From positions 14,857,773-14,921,772 of the forward strand of contig NC_060893.1 of NCBI RefSeq assembly GCF_014805685.1: 64,000 bases of DNA, read 5' to 3'. A program made the position numbers and the translations under genes. This document shows positions 51,464-60,960 of the stretch, piece after piece. Position 1 is the first letter of the stretch. The number at the start of each line of letters is the position of its first letter. The notes beneath the pieces are model-generated. The model saw nothing but the letters and a program-made list of their open reading frames with translations. It had not been told where the DNA came from and did no database searches. This DNA comes from Silurus meridionalis (lineage: Eukaryota > Chordata > Actinopteri > Siluriformes > Siluridae).

Positions 51464-52292
51464 TATGCAAAACTAGTAGGCGGTATACAGTATACTATAT
51501 GAAATATACGATTAATCTATTGTTGATTCTGTTTTATTTTGCTGTACTTCCTTTTTTTTTTGTTCTGTTCAATTTTATTTGCATTGTGTTTTTAACAGTA
51601 GACATTGTCACAAAGCATGAGTAATGAGTAAGCCCAAGGCATCAGTAACAAACAAATCCTTGGAAATAACCAAATATCGTCATCTGAATGACAGCAGACT
51701 TATAAAGTAAAGACAAACATTACTAAGTGAATTGAAAAGAGGGTTTTTTTTAAGGATAAGGATATTGGAAATTAAAGACCTGGGATGAGCACAGGACAGA
51801 CTTTATGATTACAGCAGCCATCAGGCTTTATGGTTGCCAGTTATTAGGAAGTGCAAATCTTCACAATGAAGGTCAGATTTGCCTAGTAAAGCAAAGGTGA
51901 GATTTGGGATTTTAGGAAGTGCAGATCTTTATGGTAGTCAAGTGACAGAGGTGGAAAGAAATGTGTAACTTACCATACCGTACAGTTTTCTGCTTATTCC
52001 AAACTATTTCCTGTCGTTGCGGGTTTTTTCGATCTACCACTGGTGTATCGTTTCCTGGCTCTCACACACCACAGACGTAGAATAGTTTATGAAGCTCACA
52101 ATGAGCAAGACAGAAGGCAACAAGAAGTATGGGGTTAATGTGGATGAGACAGAGGGAGTCAGTGATGAATGAGAACAGAGACATTCCTGATCATCATCAT
52201 CTTTTCTCTGCTTGTGTTCTTTGTGGTGGTTCAGCCTGGATACATTCATACCGTAACAAAATTAGAAATTCGTTTTGTATTAATATATTAAT

Positions 52293-53376
52293 TAGGGCTC
52301 TCAAAATGCAAATTAATTTTAACGGCACAAATTTATATTAACGAGTGATTAATACAGCGTGCATTTCTGTGTGACAATTTTTATTACAAAAATAAAAGTA
52401 GGGAAATGAAAACCTTTAGCACAACATTTCGTTTAACATTTAACATTTATTCGCAACGTCCTTGCTTTACTGAAATATAAAAATAAATAAATAAATAAAC
52501 TCTCCCGGAAAATTCTTTTTAATCAGTAAACATTTGTTTTACTGATGCGCCAAGTCTTAAATCAGAACCAAAATCCGCCATGATGCTCTGGGGTTGACAA
52601 ACGCACCGGCGCGTTTTGTGACATATTTTTTCTATCTATCTAAAGTTGTTTTTTATCGTACAGATAAGAGCAATACATAATTCGAATTTGTAAAATGTCT
52701 ACTTTTATTTGTATACACTCATAATAACAACAAAACGCTGTGCTTTTGTCAAATAAAGCAAATAGACAGAGGTCCCTCTCTTCCATCTCTGCCTCTGTCA
52801 TCTCTCTACACAGACATAAAAATAAAACAACTTAAATCTCAGTGAATATTTGCCATGTAGATATAATAAATATATACAGAAATGCCTACATTTAAATAAA
52901 CAAAAATTTACCAAATGAATACAAATATTCTCTGATTACGTAATCCGTATGAAAGTTAGAAGAGGTACAATGTCTCCGGTATGACCTCATTAACCGTCTG
53001 GTTGGAAACATAGCAACGGTCCCACTGATGATTTACGTAATTTAAAACATCATAACATCTTTAAAACATTTACAAGTATAGAGAATATTTTGTCTTCATG
53101 CTCTATATTGAGTATAGTTTCAATAATAATAAAAATACATTTGCATAAAGCATCCATATTTGTCCATGTTGATTAGAGTATTAAAGAATTAAGGTACATT
53201 TAGAACAGCTAAAAATGTGCGATTAAGTTGCCATTAATCGTGAGTTAACTCGTGACAATCGTGCTATTAATCACAAATAAACATGTGCCAAATCAAACAT
53301 GCGGATGATCCACTGTGGCGTCCCCTAATGGGAGAAGCCGAAAGAAAGAAAATATTTTAATCGATTGCCAGCCCTA
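52293..53376. mobile_element. Non-autonomous hAT-like element with 8-bp target duplication
   Basis: The ends are tagggct and agccct-a, a short inverted repeat of the kind seen in hAT elements. They are flanked on both sides by the identical 8-mer atattaat (52285-52292 and 53377-53384), the target-site length of hAT transposases. The 1084-bp interior has no transposase frame and is AT-rich. Near the ends it has TTAA-rich subterminal repeats (ttaacggc, ttaacgag, ttaatcgtgagttaactcg). Close to the right end sits a foreign-looking tail (about 53296-53352). The AT-rich flanks mean part of the 8-mer match could be chance, though it coincides exactly with the ends. Confidence 0.8.
53296..53352 (+). 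repeat. Short repeat tail nested in the hAT-like element
   Basis: The string gatccactgtggcgtcccct followed by aatgggagaagccgaaagaa and an A/G-rich end resembles the 3' tail of a widespread teleost repeat (GATCCGCTGTGGCG...GGAGCAGCCGAAAGAAGAAG). It interrupts the subterminal sequence of the hAT-like element, so it probably inserted later. Confidence 0.6.
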
Positions 53377-54732
53377 ATATTAATATGATGTGAGGTCCAT
53401 TTACCAACATGACACTGAAACAGGTAGTAGTAATGGCTACTTTTTACTTTAGTAAACTTAAGAAGTCAGAGCCCAAACTTCTTTACTTTAACTTTAGTAA
53501 AAAAGTATAGTATAGTCAATACAAAACATGAGTATCTGTACTTCTACTTAAATAAAGGATGTGTGCACTTTTGCCACCTCTGCCAAGTGAGAATAAAGTG
53601 AGACAAGTGAGGATAAAGTATGAGGATGACAGGCAGGTCTGAAAAAAGGAAGAAAGTGCAGACTCGCATCCAGCCTAACAGTTATCAAGCACAGATTATT
53701 AGATTTACTGTTACCCTTTAGTAGCTTGGTGTACAATGTGATCGGGTCTTTAGGTAAGACGGCGTAAATATAAAAGACTTGTTACACAAGCAGGGGGACA
53801 CTCTGGGATATAATTGTCCTGCCACTTGCTTGTAGTTACTTGTTTTTCATAATGATCTTAATTTTTGTGTTTCTCTAAATTTTGGCTTTTGTAATAATAT
53901 ATGGTGATAAAGTATCTATGTGTCTCTCTACCTGTCTCTCTGGCCTACTTTAAACTTAGGGATAAGATTCAGCTTTAGGCCACTGAGTAAAAAAGCGCTC
54001 TGATTGACTACAGGGGAAGAGTGATGCAATTGGTGGGTGCTGTGAATTAGTTACAGGATATGGCTTAGTTTTGCCTCCTCCTAGATTTTGGCAACTTAAC
54101 TTTTCCTGACCCAGAAACCCAGGGCTAGCAACAGAGGACCAGGAGAGACAGAAATAGAGCAGCAGGTCACTCAGTAGGAAAACTGGGTTTTAATTGAGTT
54201 TAATTGAGAGAGCGCTGCTTTGGACAGTAAAAAAAGTGTGTAGAAGGATTGTCTCTAATCTTCTTTCATCGATTTTATTTGTGGAACTCAGCAGTAAAGA
54301 TCGGAATCAATGGCAAGTTAACAGCAAAGAATAAACAGTAACTTCAGTGATGGCCTTCCCTTGTGTGAGAAAAGCATGACTTGAGACACAGGACTAACAA
54401 TGAGCCATCATGAAGCTAAAGACATGGCCATGGTTATTTGAATTGGCTTAATCAACATTGAAAACCATCCACATGCTTGCAGCTAGCACTAATCAACTCT
54501 GCAGTCATGTATGCTTTTGGTTTAGTTTTGTTGGTTATCATAATAAACATTTCTCTAGAAATGACAAATGTACAGACGTTTTAGTGCACCGTTCACCAGG
54601 GGTAGACCATACACAAATATGCAGTATATAATTTGCTGTTGTAGCACAAACATTACAAGGTTTGACATTTTGTGCATGCTGAGATGTTTTTCTACTCATA
54701 AAGATATATGATAATATGATATGATATGTGAT

Positions 54733-54880
54733 AATATGAAGCCAATGAAAGCCAAGTCAAGTAGGCTTTATTGTCATTTTAGCAATATACAGTGCAGTAC
54801 ACAGTGAAACGAAACAACGTTCTCCCAGGACCAAGGTGCTACATCAGACAACATAAATTAACAACCGAAACACGGAAATA
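54733..54880. repeat. Dispersed teleost repeat, copy 2
   Basis: It begins aagccaagtcaagtaggctt and tattgtcattttagcaatat, then reads acagtgcagtacacagtgaa, acaacgttctcccaggacca and ggtgctacatcagacaacat. It is longer at the 5' end than copy 1. The same text is frequent across fish genomes as far as I recall. The class is uncertain. Confidence 0.7.
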
Positions 54881-55235
54881 TACAGAGTCAGTATATTCTT
54901 CCCCTACCTCGATCCAAACTGGCCTTTTCCCTCTGGCCTCTCCTGTCAGCATGGCATTTCCACCCACAGAACTGGTTCTCACTCAATGTATTTAGTTTTT
55001 TGCACCATTCTGTGCAAACTCTACAGACTGTTGTGTGAAAACCCCAGGAGATGAGCAGTTTCTGAAATAGCGCTTCTGGCACCAACCATGCCATGTTTAA
55101 AGTCACAGAGATCCCTGTTCCCTGTTCTGATGTTTGATGGGAACATTGACTAAAGCTTTCCACCTGTATCTCTGTGTATTTATGCATTGTGCTTCTGCCA
55201 TGAGATTGGCTGATTGGATATAAAGTTATTTCAAT
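54880..55235 (-). mobile_element. Tc1-like relic, family C, terminal part only
   Basis: It shares with 6740-7337 the strings gagcagtttctgaaatagc/cttc, caccaaccatgccatg, aaagtcacagagatc and tatttatgcattgtgcttctg, followed by ttggctgattggata. It corresponds to the region near one end of the element; the TVQ-GGGG coding part is absent. It directly follows another dispersed repeat at 54733-54880, so the two may be nested. Confidence 0.72.
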
Positions 55236-55283
55236 TAAAGCAGGGGGAAGTATGTGTATGCATGTATGTGTAATATATATATA

Positions 55284-55337
55284 TTTACGTTTCGATTAAT
55301 CGCGATTCACTCGTGACAATCATGAGCCCGTGAAAAC
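55284..55337. repeat. Fragment resembling the hAT subterminal sequence
   Basis: The segment cgattaatcgcgattcactc followed by gtgacaatcatgagcccgtg resembles gccattaatcgtgagttaactcg/tgacaatcgtgc inside 52293-53376. It is probably the end of another, mostly lost copy. It borders a long (GT)n array. Confidence 0.55.
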
Positions 55338-55346
55338 AGGTCCCTT

Positions 55347-55410
<64 letters not shown>

Positions 55411-55455
55411 TGGGTGTGGGTGTGGGTGTGGGTGGGTGTGTGTGTGCGCGCGCGT
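55347..55455 (+). repeat. (GT)n, (GTGGGT)n and (CG)n compound array
   Basis: Pure TG to 55407, then GGGTGT-type units with GGG runs at 55412, 55418, 55424, 55430 and 55434, then GCGCGCGCG at about 55446-55455. The middle meets the G-quadruplex rule, and the flanks favour alternating purine/pyrimidine (Z-DNA-type) structure. It lies about 390 bp before the FEDWCG exon. Confidence 0.93.
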
Positions 55456-55840
55456 GCCCTGCAGCATGCCGGCCCTCACAGGCCCTGGAATATAGTCTTG
55501 TATTATTAATGTGTAAGCTGTTCTCTGAGGATTTGAGCACTGCAGGTCTTCCTGCAGCAGGTTAGCAGGTGAATTGTCCCAGTAGAAAGATGAGTGGAGA
55601 ACTAACGTTGCAGCCTCCTTCATATTCCTTTTCCTCAGGTTATCCCTGCTCCCTGTACTCATCTCAATCGCATACTTATAATAGTCTCATAAATGGAATC
55701 CCATATGAACTGAGAAGTTTCACTAAAGTCTTTTTCTCATTTCTTTTTTACATTTTGACCCAGTGAATAGTGTTGTATTGTCAACTCTACATTATTTCTT
55801 TATCTCTCTTCCTTTCTTTTATTACTTTCTTCCCTCACAG

Positions 55841-55936
55841 TATAAGGGTCAGGCAAACCTGCATGTGTTTGAAGACTGGTGTGGCTCATCTACCACTCAC
55901 CTCAGAAAGAACCTTCATTTTCCTCTCTATCCCCAT
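55841..55936 (+). CDS. b4galnt4: b4galnt4 exon: start of PA14 domain (FEDWCG motif)
   Basis: This 96-bp exon encodes 32 residues: [15 protein letters not shown], then [17 protein letters not shown]. It is phase 0 on both sides, with a CCCTCACAG acceptor and a consensus GTAAGT donor at 55937. The [10 protein letters not shown] and [12 protein letters not shown] strings are hallmarks of the N-terminal region of the B4GALNT3/B4GALNT4 proteins and occur in both. The preceding EYKGQ context is closer to B4GALNT4 (EYKGQ) than to B4GALNT3 (EFRGR). The enzyme transfers GalNAc from UDP-GalNAc to terminal GlcNAc in the Golgi lumen. This part lies in the non-catalytic luminal region. The single Cys in WCG is conserved and may form a disulphide, but I cannot show its partner here. 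Confidence 0.93.
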
Positions 55937-56859
55937 GTAAGTATAAGTCCTGAGGTGTGTTTTATTGACCTTGTGATGCATGCAACAGAAATCATTTATT
56001 TTCAGGATTTGTTATTTTGCAGGGAGCGCACATAAGAAATATTAATAATTAGGGCTTGCAAGTATGACAGCATGTATTAAGATAATTATCTAGTTTTGTC
56101 ATTATACACTTTTCTATTAAAAGTGTATTGGGTGTCATCTGTATAACTCTGATTGGAAGCTGATTAGATGTAAATCTGTGTGCTAAATCTTTTACATTTT
56201 CCTATGTTAAAAAATTTTCAGTAAACTTTGGATTTATAATTATTAGAATAGATAAGTGTCATAAACACCATTCAACATGTCACGACCATATCATGACCTC
56301 AACAATTAGCTTGCTGTCTTGCTTTATATTATTATAAAGAGTAGATATAGATAGTGATGAGAATCTTGTTTGTATACTGGAGAGAAGGCGAGCTGCCACT
56401 GTACTGCTGCAGTTATATTGCATACCGCTGAAAGCCCCAAAAATAGCCAAGTGCCGAGGCAATGAAATATTTTCCATTTAATATGTCATAAATCTCCTTA
56501 TATTTGCCACTAACAAGCAGCACCCTGCGCTCCATGCTTGTTCTTCTGGTTTGCCTCCTGTTTGGTTCGTAAGCAAGACATTTTTTTAAAACAGTCTGCC
56601 TTATGGCCACTTCTCTCATGATTACTAATAAACAATAGTACAATGATAAAAAGTGCCAAGCATCCTTTGGAAGCGTATACCAACAATGCACATTGTTTAT
56701 CAAGCTGGTTACAAGAAAATGTATTCAGTATTCATTTACAGAAGCATTTACATGAGCATATGCACATGAGGACGAACAAGTCTGGCGGTAAATTTGTTCT
56801 GTGCGGCTTTGTTTATGAAAAACATTCACACAGATTTAAATAAGACCATTGTCTTGTGC

Positions 56860-56896
<37 letters not shown>

Positions 56897-56961
56897 TGCG
56901 TGCTCATGTGTAAAAATGCGTAAAATCACAAGTATTATTTGCTTCTTGTTTGCCTCCACAG
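55937..56961 (+). other. b4galnt4: 1.0 kb intron of b4galnt4
   Basis: This is a phase-0 intron with a GTAAGT donor and an acceptor reading gtttgcctccacag. It contains a (GT)n array close to the acceptor (56857-56893), about 70 bp upstream of the next exon, in a place where the branch point and pyrimidine tract must fit after it. I see nothing else recognisable. Confidence 0.85.
56857..56893. repeat. (GT)n microsatellite near a splice acceptor
   Basis: A GT run of about 16 units after GCGC, ending 68 bp before the exon at 56962. Confidence 0.95.
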
Positions 56962-57052
56962 ACAAGAACTGTAGTGAAGAAACTGGCTGTTGCTCCCAAA
57001 TGGAAAAACTACGGCTTGAGAATATTTGGCTACATTCATCCATACAAAGACG
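56962..57052 (+). CDS. b4galnt4: b4galnt4 exon: PA14 domain core strand region
   Basis: This 91-bp exon starts in phase 0 and ends in phase 1, after the first base of a Gly codon. It encodes [20 protein letters not shown] followed by [10 protein letters not shown]. The human B4GALNT4 counterpart reads [20 protein letters not shown], a nearly identical match. B4GALNT3 has IRTTLRKLAVSPKW, so this exon favours the B4GALNT4 call. The [11 protein letters not shown] part is the beta-strand segment that opens the PA14 fold in sugar-binding and adhesin PA14 domains. The donor (acg/gtattc) departs from GTRAGT, but the frame to the next exon supports it: G plus GG makes the Gly of KDGDFQF. Confidence 0.94.
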
Positions 57053-57266
57053 GTATTCATTCAATTAAACTACATCCTCATACCTCATTCACGTCGACGA
57101 TCATAAAAATAGAATTTTTAAACAGAGTAAACACTGTTGTAGAGTGTTCGAATCCAGTGCACATAGCTAAAAGAATTTACTGAAACAGCTGTGTTCACAA
57201 ACTGAGGCCCCTTACTCTGTCACACCTGCACTGTCTGAAGTACACTTACACCTCGCAGTTACAGAT

Positions 57267-58060
57267 ACACACTGATCAGCCATAACATTAAAACCACTCA
57301 CAGGTGAAGGGAATAAAATTGATTATCCCACTACAGTGACACTTGTCGATGGGTGAAGTGTATTAGGAAGCAAGAGAATAGTTGGTTCTCGAAGGTGACT
57401 TTGGAAGCAGGAAATATCGGCATGTGTAGAGACCTGAGCGACTTTGATGAGAACTACACTGTAATAGATGAATGATAGATGAATAGGAAAGAGCATTTCC
57501 TTAATGGCAGGTCTTCCAATAGTTAGTATCTACCAGAAGTGGTCTGGGTGTGTGTGCCTTACTTACCTGGGGAAAAGATGGCACCAGGGTGCACTAGAAG
57601 AAACAGGGAAGAGGCAGAATAATGCTATGGGCAATGTTTGCTGGAAATCTTGGGTCCTGGCATTCATGTGTATGTTAGTTTGACACATATAACTTACCTA
57701 AACATTGCTGCAGACCAAGTACTCCCTTTATCTAATGGAAATGTTTTAACCTAAGGGCAGTGGCTTTATAAGATTATGCAGGACATTATACCTTGCCACA
57801 CTTCAACTATTGTTAATTAGTAAAACATCTTTTTAGAAACATGACCAAGAGTTCAAGTGTTTAATTAGTCTCCAGATTCCCCAGATCTTAATCTGATTGA
57901 GCATCATTGGATTTAGTTTTTTGTGCCAAGTCTTTGAAGGACACATCTGGCAACTTGCAGGATCTGCTTATAGTATTTTGGTGCTTGTTACCACAGCACA
58001 CCTTTAAAGGTCTTGTACAGTCTTTGCCAGGACAGGACAGATGTAGTGAAGCTCTGAGAT
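57267..58060 (+). mobile_element. Tc1-like relic of a further family, in b4galnt4 intron
   Basis: The left end contains cactgatcagccataacatt and aaaaccac, a terminal sequence common in fish Tc1 relatives. The + strand encodes broken transposase pieces: AMFAGNLGSWH near 57635-57665, PKHCCRPSTPF near 57700, and NLQDLLIVFWCLLPQHTFKG near 57950-58010, which matches the C-terminal NLQDLxxxxxQIPQHTFRGLV block. Stops and frameshifts separate them. It lies between two PA14 exons of b4galnt4, in sense orientation. Confidence 0.82.
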
Positions 58061-58199
58061 TTAGACTTTGGACTTCTAATTCGTCTTCTACGTCCCTGCA
58101 CTACTAACCTTGCACTTTGGGCCCTTTAACTATCACCAGCTTAGTTGTACAAATGTGATTATTTTAATTCGCTCTGGATAAGGCTATTAGTCAAATACA

Positions 58200-58500
58200 C
58201 TCAACCCCAGATAATTCTCAGCTCTGAAAATTTGCGGTTCTCATTTGGAACCTAACAAACAGCAAGTAGTGGATTATCATAAAATCCGTGGGAATCCACA
58301 GGGGGACCAAATGTTCAGGAACTTTAGGAATAACATTTTAAACTATGTTTACACCAACACATTTCATAAGAAATTTTTAAAACACATTATTGTATTATTA
58401 TTGAATCTAGATGAATTCAGTAAGGTACTCAGAGATTTTCGGAACTCATGAGGGGTATTAGAACGTAAACCCTGTGAGTTCCAGGGGACCACTGTACCAA
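58200..58500. repeat. Unclassified dispersed repeat, possible
   Basis: The ends show partial complementarity in sense: cagctctgaaaatttgcggttc on one side and gaactcatgaggg...gtgagttccaggggaccactgta on the other. The phrase around ccaggggaccactgta is seen in fish dispersed repeats. I cannot name the family, and the limits are rough. Confidence 0.35.
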
Positions 58501-58650
58501 AATTTATTTGGTTTTAAAGGATGGTTATTAAATTTCTGTGTATTTACAAAATGTACTGTATATAGATACAAAAACTTTGTACACTGCTGTTTCACACAAA
58601 AAACTTGCAATTTGTTAGATTTTGTGTTTCTATGTCTTTTAATTTTCTAG

Positions 58651-58751
58651 GGGATTTCCAGTTTGCGGTGGCCTCTGATGATAACGCAGAATTCTGGTTG
58701 AGTTCAGACGAGAGCCCACTTAACGCCCGTCTGCTGGTCTATGTGGGCCAG
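58651..58751 (+). CDS. b4galnt4: b4galnt4 exon: PA14 domain, [10 protein letters not shown] segment
   Basis: This 101-bp exon begins in phase 1 and ends in phase 0 at a CAG/GTAAGA donor. Joined to the previous exon it reads [20 protein letters not shown] and then [15 protein letters not shown]. Human B4GALNT4 has DGDVQFSVASDDNSEFWLS followed by DESP, so the match is close; DESP is the paralogue-specific part. The DG-(F/Y)-x-F-x-(V/L)-x-SDD pattern is the signature of PA14 domains. In PA14 lectins of yeast adhesins the adjacent Asp pair binds calcium; whether that holds here is inference. The protein should continue with a Lys-Thr-Gly-rich segment, the end of PA14 and the chondroitin GalNAc-transferase-like catalytic domain, all downstream of the window. 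Confidence 0.94.
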
Positions 58752-59980
58752 GTAAGATTTTACCTCAGAAACACAACTTTATCATTCATCAGCAACCTGT
58801 CTACAAATAAAGTATAAATTAACCGTATACATCACACAATGTGAAGGAAATGCCTTTGTGATCATGGTAACATTTACTGAAGCATGCTAGAGCACCCAGT
58901 AAGCTTGTTAGCACCTGCCTGTTAGACTGAGTCATGATTGAGAACAGAGATGAATTTCCAATGCTGTAAAAAGGTCAGGTTTTCACATTGTGTGTTATTA
59001 CCAAGCTGGAGGATTTCCTCACATATAACACACATCTAATCAGTAATCCATCTCTTCCCTACATGCCCAGAAACAGCTCTGAAGCAAGAATGCATGACCC
59101 ATGGCTCAAGCAGCATATTTAATAACAGATCAGTGCATTTCATTCCAAAGCGACTGCACTGAAACAAATTAGCTTTATGCTAAATTAGGCCAATGGCATA
59201 ATTAAATTCGACTCGACTTTAATTAAAAAGGAGTCCCATATCTTTAAATGAAAGATAGCTCCACCACTAAAATATCTACATGGACATGTGGTACATGATT
59301 ACTTTCTGGAAGCTTCTGTGCATAATGATACTGACACAGGGTGCTCCAATCCCATGCTAATACCTTCGGAGAGATTTTTGGTCTCTGAGAATAATGTGGG
59401 AAAAATAAACATAACATTTGATCTCCTGCTGTTCTAGCAGAGCGATCCAGTTCATTTCAATAGAGATGTTGGAATTGTGAAAATGCGAGGTTATTCATAT
59501 CAAGCCATCACAAAGTGTACATCATTAGCCCCCGCTGTGAGTGCGAAATAAAAAACATGCAGAGCGCTGCCTATGAAAGACCTCTTTTGTTTATACTTTA
59601 GCAATTCTCACCCAGTTTTGTCCTCTTTGCTATGCTCCTTGAGCTCTAATCATACCCTTTTCTCTGAGTGCTAAAGAATGGTTTTCAATCAGATTCACCC
59701 TGACACAGTGGTCTCCATGGACACTAAAGGGAACTAGCCAATGGTACACCAGGGTCTCTTATCAATGGTACAATATCAGCTTGGCTGTTGCACTTTGTGG
59801 ACTGTGAGCCTTTTTGTAGTGTGTGTAACTTTAATCAAAGTGCATGGCCAGCAGCTACTTGCTAATTAAATTTCCCTCTGGTGAAGGAGCTGGTCTACAG
59901 AGACAAAAAAGTAATGGAGGCCTGTGAAGGGGAGAAAACGATGCCTGTGTGAACATGCTTTTAACTGTTCACCCAGAGGG

Positions 59981-59982
<2 letters not shown>

Positions 59983-60032
<50 letters not shown>
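59983..60032. repeat. (GT)n microsatellite
   Basis: A pure GT run of 25 units. Confidence 0.97.
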
Positions 60033-60034
<2 letters not shown>

Positions 60035-60648
60035 CTGCATGGGTGTGAGAGTACATGCTCTGATACAAGGCCAGTGTATTGATCATTTCTTCTTAGCACA
60101 CCTCATCACACAAACACACTCTTACACGGAGCAGAGGATTCAATAACCTGCCACGAAAGTGTTTGATCTATCGGAAAGACGAGGTGGCACGCGGTTCTTC
60201 GTCTAGCTAAATAATTGCAGCCTGTCCAGAATTCCTAGTGATTTCCTGTAGCCCCAGCGGCTGCTCTTGGAGAAATCCAGTCGGGCAGAGAGCAAGAAAG
60301 CAGGGGCGAGCAACAGCACAGTGAAGACCAGCTCTGTAATGGAAAGTTGTCTGGAGGGCATGCGTCTCAATAGACTGGTCTATGTTTAAAATAGCATGAC
60401 TCCTGAGGCAAACGCTCTTTTCAATTCGGCCCCATGCTAGTCAGCTGAAGAGAAGATGGAGGGAGAGAGAGAGAAAGAGAAAGGAGTGAAAGGAGCAGTA
60501 TGTTAGTTTTGTGTAATATCTCTGCCTCTGCTGCACCTGAAATTTTCTCATTCCATGTAATCCCACATTTGGGTAAAGTTCATGTACATAAAAAAAACCA
60601 CATGAAAATGGTTAAGTCTAGCAGTCCAGTATGCAGAAAATGATCTGG

Positions 60649-60960
60649 GTGCATTTTACATTTACATTTATTTCTTTTGGCAGGTGCTTTTATCCAGAGA
60701 GCTTTACAAGTGAGGCAGAAAAAAATCCTAAGCATAGAGCTGTTAAAGAAGCTGACAGTGACACAAGAGCTGCAAGGCTACGTTTCTACCAACAGACCAG
60801 AAAAAAGTATAATATCTGTAAGAAGAACATAGCAAAAAAACAATAGGTTGGGGTACTAGTACTAAGGAGTACCATCATGAAGCTGTCAGTCAAAGTCCTA
60901 CAAGGCAGGCATCAATAGCTTTCAATGCAGCACCAAATAATACATACTGTATAACCACAC
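60649..60960 (+). repeat. Dispersed teleost repeat starting cattttacatttacattta
   Basis: The opening cattttacatttacattta, then ttggcaggtgcttttatcca and gagctttacaagtgaggca, resembles a well-known fish repeat (TTTGGCAGACGCTTTTATCCAAAGCGACTTACAA). The rest, to about 60960, is A-rich. The class and the right limit are uncertain. Confidence 0.62.

Larger units (their letters stand above)
43159..55840 (+). other. b4galnt4: 12.7 kb intron of b4galnt4
   Basis: The intron separates the LPWKPE exon from the [15 protein letters not shown] exon. No coding exon is needed between them, because human B4GALNT4 runs straight from REE to YKGQ at this position. It holds several GT/CA arrays, a decayed tandem repeat (46880-47375), a GACA array, a Tc1-derived internally deleted element (50940-51463), a hAT-like element with target duplication (52293-53376), and two common teleost dispersed repeats (54733-55235). 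A region of more even composition at about 49139-49500 stands out as non-repetitive. The final bases (cttccctcacag) form a good acceptor. Confidence 0.75.
57053..58650 (+). other. b4galnt4: 1.6 kb intron of b4galnt4 containing a Tc1 relic
   Basis: This is a phase-1 intron with a weak donor (gtattc) and a pyrimidine-rich acceptor (ttttaattttctag). Roughly half of it is a decayed Tc1-like element (about 57267-58060). The part from 58200 to 58500 has a further dispersed-repeat appearance that I cannot classify. Confidence 0.85.
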
